Assembly (NCBI GenBank): GCA_964030785.1
Contig: OZ034979.1
Span: forward strand, 10,067,383-10,131,382
Direction: 5' to 3'
Origin: Siderastrea siderea
Taxonomy: Eukaryota > Cnidaria > Anthozoa > Scleractinia > Rhizangiidae
Length of the DNA: 64,000 nt
The notes beneath the pieces were generated by a model. It saw only the letters and a list, made by a program, of their open reading frames with translations, searched no databases and was not told the origin of the DNA. This document shows, one piece after another, positions 56,840 through 64,000 of this stretch. A program made the position numbers and the translations under genes. Each line of letters starts with the position of its first letter. The stretch's first letter is position 1.

Positions 56840-58430
56840 AAGAATCTAGTTATGAAGCTCAGCAAAGTCCTTTGTTTTATGTTTTTGTTACCGTTTTTAG
56901 CCTTGACGGTGCACAAACAACAATAGGTTTTGAATTTTGCATGAGCAACGAACCAATAAAAATGTCACTGTCAAGTTATTCAGCCATAGTGTGCCATCGT
57001 AAAACAAAAGATTGGGCACTTTCGTAGAACTTTTCAACATAAATTGCAGCACCTTTGTTATGGCCTTTGAAACTTGCAAGGTTTCATAACCAGTCCCTCG
57101 AGTAACTATGGAATACAGAGAATACAAGAATGGCAACTGTGATTTTTGAACCGCCTATCACGAAACCAAACCTCGCAAGCTGTAATCCACTTCCATTCTG
57201 AAATCTTACACTTTATCCCAAACTATACTCTTTTTTTTTTAATAAGAACGTGCAAATCTCAGCCTCAACGTTCTCATAAAAATGGTTCTTATAAAATAAA
57301 GAGAGTGTACCTGATATGAGGGCCTAAATGGGAGTGGGGGGGGGGGGGGGGGGTCGGCAAAACAGCTAACACTAAAATTTTAACATTAAAAAATTCGCTG
57401 TATCAGTTAAAATAAATAAATGAATAAAAATTTACACAAAGAGATCGGTTATTATTTATGGAGAGGGGGGAGATGGGGGGGTCAAGGGTATTTTAGAGTG
57501 GTTTGAGAGGGAGGATTATTTTTTAATTAAAGAAATAGGGGGGTCATCCTTTTTAGGTTCTGCTAGATATCTTAATTATTTGTGTTTGTGTAGAAGGGGT
57601 AACTTTTAAAGAGACAGAATATTTTTTAAGGATCCAAATAGAGAAGAGAGATATTAACCCAGATGAAAAAAAATCGCTTCTAACTTAAGTGTAATGGTCT
57701 TAAATTCTGTGGCTATTTCACACTACGATGAAGACCAATACCCCTCCATCTCCAACCTAACACAGCCTGCTTTAGTGAATGATTATGGCTGGAATACATT
57801 TCCACCTTACAAACGTTTGTGTCTGTTTAATAGCCTATGAAGTCGTAAAACTTGTTTTGACAAACAATCACTGATGCTTCAACTTCGAATGTACATATAA
57901 CAGTTGTCCCAGAATGTCAGTAGTGCACCTTCCTTGGCACCCGATTGGCATTCAAGCCTGTCCAAGGTGTGGTATGTAGTCGGTAAAGTATCGAGAGCAA
58001 AACAACCTTGACTGATGAGGCATTTTAATTTTTTCACATTTAAACTTTTAGTCAAGCTTTCTAGTGCATCGACATTGATTTCCTCGTCACATAATGCATC
58101 GGCTGGCTGTTCGTGGTAGTGGAATAGCCATCAGGGAAACAAAGGGCCTTAAATGTGAATTCATCAACAACTCAGTTAGCATCAGGCTTTGTATAGCAAA
58201 TTCATCTCTTTTCCTTTTTTCGTATCCTTGCCTTTCTGGAAATTTCCTCTTTCCTTCTGCTTATGTGGTTGGTCTTTTTCCTTGATGCAAATAGGGCAAA
58301 GGCATTATACTTTGACCTGAGGTACCAGCTTAGTTTGGATTTAAGGTGCTGTTACACTAAGCAATCTTTTTTTGCAACTTGTCTCGCAATTTTGTTACGA
58401 TACAAGTTGAGGAAAAAATGCAAAAAATGC
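56840..58430. other. Unit C stretch without counterpart in A and without gene
   Basis: Contains a poly-T/A tract (57231), a long G run (57339-57356), a GGGGGG-rich segment (57464-57545) and a TGCAAAAAATGCAAAAATGC run (about 58420-58440). A piece near 57040-57130 resembles 34290-34370 (TATGGCTTTTGAAACTTGC). No gene seen. Confidence 0.5.
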
Positions 58431-59684
58431 AAAAATGCAAAGGAATGTCTATGTTCATTTTGTGCGTTCACTTTGTGTGAATGTATTGGGGGATTAATTG
58501 ACAATGGGTCAATGGTTTCTCGTGTTTGATATTAGTTAACTGTAGGCCGAATTAAATAAACTGGCCGCCAGCTCTAAGACACTGAGCATTTTTTCGGGTC
58601 AAGATAAATTGGCTGTAACGATATTGAGGGGGTCGCATATATTTACGGGGATGTCTGTTAGGCGTTCTTCCACTGTACCCAGATGACAGCCCATTATTTG
58701 GCTGGTAAAAGGGCCAGTTTAGCTGATATCTTTGCTAAACCTTGTTTTTCATACATCACCTCTACGCTTCGGCTTGGATTTTGCTTGCGTCGTCAATGGC
58801 AGGGAAGTTTTAACAAACAAAATGTTAACTTTGGGATGAGATGAGATGAGATTATGGGCCACGGTAGGAAAAACGCAGTTAATTTTTAAAATCTTGCTGT
58901 GGGTTAAAGGGACACTGCCACCATTTTTTGGGATAACTTTGAAAGGCTAGAAGACATACTCCAATTAGAGGAAACCCAAAAATACTGGTTGAGTTTCCTG
59001 TAAAGACCTTTAAAACTACTCCACCGGTTCTCCGAGACTATGATTTTAATCAAAGTGTGTTCGGCTGCGTATCGCTAGGATGGAACTGGATTGCAACTTG
59101 AAAACATCAGGCTGATGTTTTCAAGTTTCTCCTTAGTTTATTAGAAGAAACGCCAGAAACTGACTATGGTTTGTTCTTCTTTTGTGAAAATTATTCGATT
59201 TCCTTCTCTTGACGTTCTAGGACTATTCTGTGTACGATAAAAGGTATAATTTAAATTTCAGCATATTTTATCACTCCAAAACCAAAAAAACCCTTGACAG
59301 TGTCCCTTTAAAATGGCAGGTCAGTAGGACTTACGTTTGTCGTTTGTAACTGGGAAGCTAATGGTAACTGGAGCTTCTAATAATCATGCGTTATTTGATG
59401 TTCACGATACGTCTAACGACTTTACGCTAGGCCTACTGTGATTTGCATCCTCGGAAACCCAGGGCAGGTAGTGGGGCGAGGGAAAGTCGGAGCTGGCGAA
59501 CAAAAAAGTGGGCGAAGAAAAGTCAAGGGCAAAGGTAAAACTACGAGTTAAACGAAGTTCAACGACTTTTTGATTCCTCAATGTTATTTTCAAAACAACC
59601 AAGCCTTTTTTAACAGTTCATTTTCTCCTCCCTTTTGAGCGATTGAAAGCGGTTCCATCTCGAGTAATTAACTCATTGAACTTT

Positions 59685-59845
59685 TCTCTCTTCGCAAAAA
59701 ATACATCTGAAAGAGTGGTTTTCGCTTTGCGACTGAAGACTTCCCTTTGTGACGCAACAAAGGAGGAAAACGCTCGCGCAGAAATCAACCAATCAAATTG
59801 GTTTGGTGGCTTACTTGATGCCAGCGCGCGCTAAAAAAGAACTTG
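59685..59845. repeat. Dispersed repeat of about 185 bp, copy 2
   Basis: Same family as 33760-33945 (CATCTGAAAGAGTGGTTTTC, TTCCCTTTGTGACGCAACAA, CGCGCAGAAATCAACCAATC). Its 3' continuation (GATTTGAATTTGCACCCGCG) is displaced to 60538 by the element at 59865-60523. Confidence 0.7.
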
Positions 59846-59864
59846 TGATAGTAGGTTAGCTTAA

Positions 59865-60523
59865 GGACGTTCGCGCCAATTGTTTCTGCGCATCCTTACT
59901 GCGCACGCAATTCACTTCGTGATGTCATGCACGTCATGTATTGAGCGTGCGCGCTGTTGAAGAAATGTGGAGATATATAGCGCTGGTGGGGACTTTAATA
60001 TCTATGCACGGGTTTAACTCTCTTAAATGTTCGGTGACCCCATATCTTCTTTTGATAGATCACTTTCTTTGTCGATTATCTACGTTTTGTGAAAAATTAA
60101 AGGAAATCTGTATTGTATAAGTTTGATTTTTTTCAACTTTTCTGCCCTCGCATCATCGAATTCTACTATTATTGAAGCTGCACGGTGTTCGTTAAAGTCC
60201 ATCTTAGAGGTTGAGTTTAACTAAAAGGATGACACACCGGTTCAAATTATTTACTTAACAGACCCACTTAAGTAAAATTTGACTAAGAAAGTGGGTCTAC
60301 AGCGAATCATTTTAAATATTTGTCAACTAACAAGCACTGAGGCCATGTCGAGTTACGAGGGCCGATTTGTCAAAATTGGGGTAGTTTTTGACGTGCTTTA
60401 TTTCGAAAACGAAGTCGGTGACCCCCCAATTTTTTTCCGTTTCTGACATAGGTAACTCATTATATGACTGTAGCCAAAGTATGAAAAAAATCTGTATTGT
60501 AGAAGTTTTTCGCGCGAACGTCC
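59865..60523. mobile_element. 659-bp MITE with TTAA target duplication
   Basis: TTAA at 59861-59864 and 60524-60527, ends GGACGTTCGCGC / GCGCGAACGTCC. TTAA duplication with short inverted ends is the piggyBac pattern. It splits a dispersed repeat, which confirms insertion. The interior has a second inverted pair (GACCCACTT / AAGTGGGTC, about 60261-60298) and no transposase. Confidence 0.7.
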
Positions 60524-60639
60524 TTAAACGTGCACAGCGATTTGAATTTGCACCCGCGTTTTTGTTCAACGCAAAGAAACACCCAGACGTTTGCATGTAG
60601 TCTAGGTCAGGACTTGCACATTCAAAAATTAGCATTAAA

Positions 60640-62900
60640 TGATATAGGTCAGTTTAGTAAGAGTGTGGTTTTAGTTGTGAAAGAAAGCGGTTGGCTCATG
60701 GTTTAAACTTGTGGCTTTGCGCAGGCTGCCCGTAAAGCCGCTTACAACGTGGAGCATAAAAAGGCTGTTTATGATCCACGCTTATAGTTGTCGACCGGGC
60801 ACAAGAGTAGGTCAGAGCTTATAAGAGTAGGCGGGAATTAGAGAGTTAGGCTGAAAATGAGCAAACGCTATTGGTTTTGATAATCTGCATTAGGTTCGGC
60901 ACATGTCAAGTTCGACGTTTAACCAAACTACCTAAAACAGTTAATCATGGCAAATTTCACTCGTTTGAGACTGATTTTGGTAGATTAATCAGATTTAATG
61001 AGAAAAAGAGCCACATTTGAAACAAAATATCTTTTTCTTTAAACAAGGCCTTAGTATAAATTCATCGATTTTATGAAAATTAAAACAAATTTAAACAATT
61101 GGGAAGTACATAATAATTTTTAGACTAATCAAAAGCGAGATTTTCAATTCTTTTTCGAGTTGCCGATTGTGGGTTGTCCAATTGCATTTTTGACCTATGT
61201 TGAAAACATAGGGTCTTAGCCAGCGTGAAGTTTTTCGCTTTCTATGTTTGTTTGTTTGTTTGTATGTCTGTATGTATGTATGTATGTATGTATTTTTGAT
61301 CCGGGGGGAAATCTCATGTGAGACGGGCGGGAATGCTCGTCGGAAAATTTAAATTAAAGCTATGCTAAAACAGACGGAGAACGCGAGACGACGTGCATCC
61401 ATGCACCTTTCACATGGGAGTACACCCCCCGGGGGAATTTATGTGGCACAATGTGGCACCAATCAGATTGAGGCTACTAAGCTAAGAGTACATTCAACCA
61501 ATGAAAGAGTTGGTTAGAATCCCCTTACTGAAGCTGAAGGTCAGACAAGGTTAAGCTTACCGGCCATGTCGAATGTACATATGGGGACGGAAACGATCAG
61601 CTCAAATGTGCTTTTCTACTTTTTCCTCTCGAATATTATATTTTCAGTGAACTCTTGGTGTGGTGGAATTAATGGTAATTTCCTAAAGCTATTGTAAGGG
61701 CAGGTAAAATTGAACTTTGTCGTGGCCAACGGTGGAACGTGAGTGCTTGACAAAAACAATTTTAAACATCGTTCCAAAAATAGACTTGTTGACGAGAAAC
61801 TGTAATTTAATTTGTTCTTTTATGATTTGTGTTATGAAACAGCTGTTTTGGTTATGTATCTTTTAGCAAGATGTTGGTTGAAAAGATTGTATCTGTGCTT
61901 GATACGGATAATTTTGACTGTACTTTGCAAGGTTTTTGAAACAGCTTTGTTTGGTAATTTGAAATTTATAGCGACGTGTTAAAAAGATTGCAATTTGCAT
62001 AAATTAGCTTGTTTATTCAAGCGTGTCAGTAGGTTTTTAAACCTGTTTTCTCTTCCCAAAATGCGGTTTAGTTTTAGTTTACGATGTTGTGTCCATGATT
62101 TATATCAGTCATATCCACAGATTTTCCAGCCGACATAGAAATGATTTCTTTCTTGGTTTTATCATATACGGGAACATATGGTTTTTGAAATTTTTTAGCG
62201 ACGTGTTTAAGATAGCAATTTGCATAGATTAGCTTGTTCAAGCGTGTCTGTAGGTTTATAAACCTGTAGTGTATACGGTAACATAGCGAGTTCACGGTAC
62301 GCTCAAGCTCGGAAACTTCGTTAACTGCAAAACCAAAATGTACTTTTGAATCGTCTGGCAAAGGAATATGAAATACTCCCAGAAGGTGCGAATCTTTCTG
62401 TCGAAATTGTTCGAGAATTCCTTACAGCGGGGCATTTTTTGGAGAACTCGGCAAGCTGCTGGCCATGTCATCTTAACACGACAAAAAGTGAAAGGTCCTA
62501 AAAAGTACAACAAATCACAGTTTACTTAAAGAAAACAAAATACCAGTCTGCGTAGTCTCAGTAGTCTGCATGGTCTGCAGTCTGCACAGTCTGCAGGCTA
62601 CGTTTTAACATGACCGCAATGACTTTCCTCTCCACAAATTATTATCTACTACACTTGTTTCTTTCACATCTTGTTGTGAGCTCGATTTATATTCTTCAGT
62701 AATATGCAGACAATCATTAGTTGACCTTAACTGAGGTTTCAGTTTTAAATTTAATTTGAAGTTTTTATGCAGTCGTTTTGTTCTAGTGTCAGTTTGACTT
62801 TTTAGTTTGTAGCCTACTAGCCCGATGGTTGCTCTATCTCCAATTTTGGTCCAACTGGGCTTTTAGCGGGATGTTGTTTTGCATTCCAAGGGTATTTGCT
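60640..62900. other. Gene-poor stretch with repeat debris
   Basis: Holds a TTTG/TATG microsatellite (61247-61292), a degraded relative of the MITE at 1611-1975 (about 61318-61435, ATGCTCGTCGGAAAATTTAA and CACATGGGAGT) and a triplicated AGTCTGCA motif (62545-62590). An inverted pair TTTGACCTATGTTGAAA (61188) and its complement (63253) might bound a 2-kb element, but this is unproven. Confidence 0.45.
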
Positions 62901-62922
62901 GAGTAAACAAAAAAGCTGTTTG

Positions 62923-63134
62923 AGGCCCAGTTCAGACGCCGTACCTCTCATGGGCCGTACCAAATACATTTTCGCTCCTAGGTCGTATTTAAGTGGCAAA
63001 CTTTCCCGTACTCTGAGATTTTGGCTTGCCTAATTGAAATCTGTCGAAAAAACTCATTTGGACACCGTACAACTGCCAAAAAACTACGTACTACTTGGTA
63101 CGACACATGGGAGGTGCGGCGTCTGAACTGGGCT
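62923..63134. mobile_element. 212-bp MITE
   Basis: AGGCCCAGTTCAGACGCCGT at the left and complement AGCCCAGTTCAGACGCCGCA at the right, with CCCATG and TTGGTACG in the arms. No unambiguous target duplication. Confidence 0.8.
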
Positions 63135-63561
63135 TTATGCACTCAGGTGCTATAGTGGAGGGGGGAAGTATTTGCAAGAATAATCGCGTGTTGTTTTGTC
63201 CTCAGAGTATGTCTTAAAAATCGCAAATAAGCGAGGATAAGACTTGTCATTTCAACATAGGTCAAGCACGCAATGCGTGCCTATGTTTAAAGCATGGACC
63301 CGTTGTAAACATCTTTCATGTTCATCGGGTCTGGCAATTGGTCGCAAAGTCCCGAAGTCGTAGATATTTAGTAATATGTGAAAATAAGAATAAAAGTAAA
63401 ACGAAGATTAACGACTTTTTGTCCCGCCAATGTTATTTGTACTTAAATACCAAAAAGGACAGACAAGTTTGAAATACCTTCTATAACAGTTCCTTTTCTC
63501 CTTCCTTTGTTCTTTGAACAGCTGAAAGCGGTTCCCATCTCGAGTTATTTACTGAAATTGT

Positions 63562-63730
63562 CCCTCTTCGCAAAAACACGTCTGAAGCGAGTGATTTCGT
63601 TTTGCGACTATAAACTTTCCTTTGTGACATAACAAAGGAGAAAAGCGCTCCCGCAAAAATCAGCCAATCAGATTCGTTTGGTAGGTTACGTGATGCCAGC
63701 GCGCACAGCGGTTTGAAGTTGCACCCGCGT
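63562..63730. repeat. Dispersed repeat of about 185 bp, copy 3
   Basis: Third member of the family at 33760 and 59685, with CGTCTGAAGCGAGTGATTTC and AAAATCAGCCAATCAGATTC. It is uninterrupted and ends in GCGGTTTGAAGTTGCACCC. Confidence 0.7.
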
Positions 63731-63756
63731 ATTTTCAAGGTGGAGAGCCACCTGGC

Positions 63757-63875
63757 CCCGGTTGCGGATAAATCACCATCCAGTGGATAGCGTGTTTTTT
63801 TTTTGTTAATATTTATCCGCTGGATAGCGATTTATCCCGTGTGTAGCGTTATCCAACCAGGCTCAGGCCAGGACA
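63757..63875. mobile_element. Small MITE with GGATAAATCACCATCCAG motifs
   Basis: Inverted CTGGCCCCGGTT... / ...AACCAGGCTCAGGCCAGG ends and inner inverted ATCCAGTGGATAGCG / CGCTGGATAGCGAT. The same CCAGTGGATAG phrase occurs at 20485 and 30330. Confidence 0.6.
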
Positions 63876-64000
63876 TTCAATTTTAGTTGTTAAAAAAGGC
63901 TTGTTGTAAACTGCACAACGCAATATCACACCAAAATTTATAAACTGCACAAAATACACAATATCCTGTAAATCGGCAACCTCTTGTAAAACGGTTTGTT

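Larger units (their letters stand above)
50070..59245. repeat. Segmental duplication, unit C (homologous to 1-18690)
   Basis: This is the partner of unit A, in the same orientation. It lacks the 7.7-kb and 4.9-kb insertions of A, which is why it is half as long. It has its own additions: a block at 51340-52250, a MITE at 53512-53901, extra sequence near 54130-54280, a MITE at 55194-55314 and unmatched sequence at about 56840-58430. Similarity fades just after a shared ACGATAAAAGG motif near 59236. Confidence 0.85.

Noticed and set aside
58904..59311. AAAGGGACACTG / CAGTGTCCCTTT as ends of a 400-bp MITE
   Set aside because: The sequence between them is largely shared with unit A (18480-18690), where neither end exists, so they cannot bound a single insertion; two separate fragments are more likely.
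61188..63268. TTTGACCTATGTTGAAA and its complement as ends of a 2-kb transposon
   Set aside because: Match is limited to about 17 bp, the immediate flanks differ, no target duplication is seen and the interior contains an independent-looking microsatellite and MITE debris.

Overview
This is eukaryotic DNA: genes are split into exons with GT/AG junctions, introns are long, and inverted-repeat DNA transposons, microsatellites and poly-G/C tracts are dense. The protein families (BHMT, a Harbinger transposase pair, a MULE-type SWIM protein, Penelope-like RT debris) and the style of the short foldback elements suggest a cnidarian, probably an anthozoan such as a stony coral. The species call is inference.

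The host genes are a head-to-tail cluster of betaine-homocysteine S-methyltransferase (BHMT) genes, all on the minus strand. Copy A (exons at 1986-2124, 964-1055 and 124-318) runs off the left edge. Copy B (eight exons, 36905 down to 24565) and copy C (eight exons, 53169 down to 45275) are open from the first recognised exon to the stop codon, with identical exon lengths and phases. All copies lack a firmly identified initiator exon. A and C are recent duplicates whose homology continues well upstream (about 1-18690 against 50070-59245). B is more diverged.

Because A and C are paralogous, each serves as an 'empty site' for the other, so many insertions can be delimited directly. The clearest is a 7.66-kb transposon (2839-10493) with a perfect 9-bp target duplication. 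Its terminal inverted repeats are mostly 7-bp minisatellite arrays, and it carries a spliced MULE-like transposase gene. Other A-specific insertions are a MITE at 1611-1975 next to an exon donor, a 4.9-kb composite at 11197-16091 containing broken Penelope-like RT, and a G-rich element at about 16929-17210. C-specific ones include MITEs at 51403-51644, 53512-53901 and 55194-55314.

The region between A and B (18.7-24.5 kb) holds MITEs and a second element with inverted minisatellite ends (21057-22114). The last intron of copy B contains a nearly intact 3.58-kb Harbinger transposon (25406-28989) with two convergent genes, each broken by one in-frame TGA, plus a 351-bp MITE that abuts an exon donor. 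Upstream of B, 34-45 kb is tandem repeats and nested foldbacks, including a 4.2-kb inverted-repeat element with a hAT relic inside. The right end (59-64 kb) is gene-poor and MITE-rich. I saw no bacterial, CRISPR or rRNA features.
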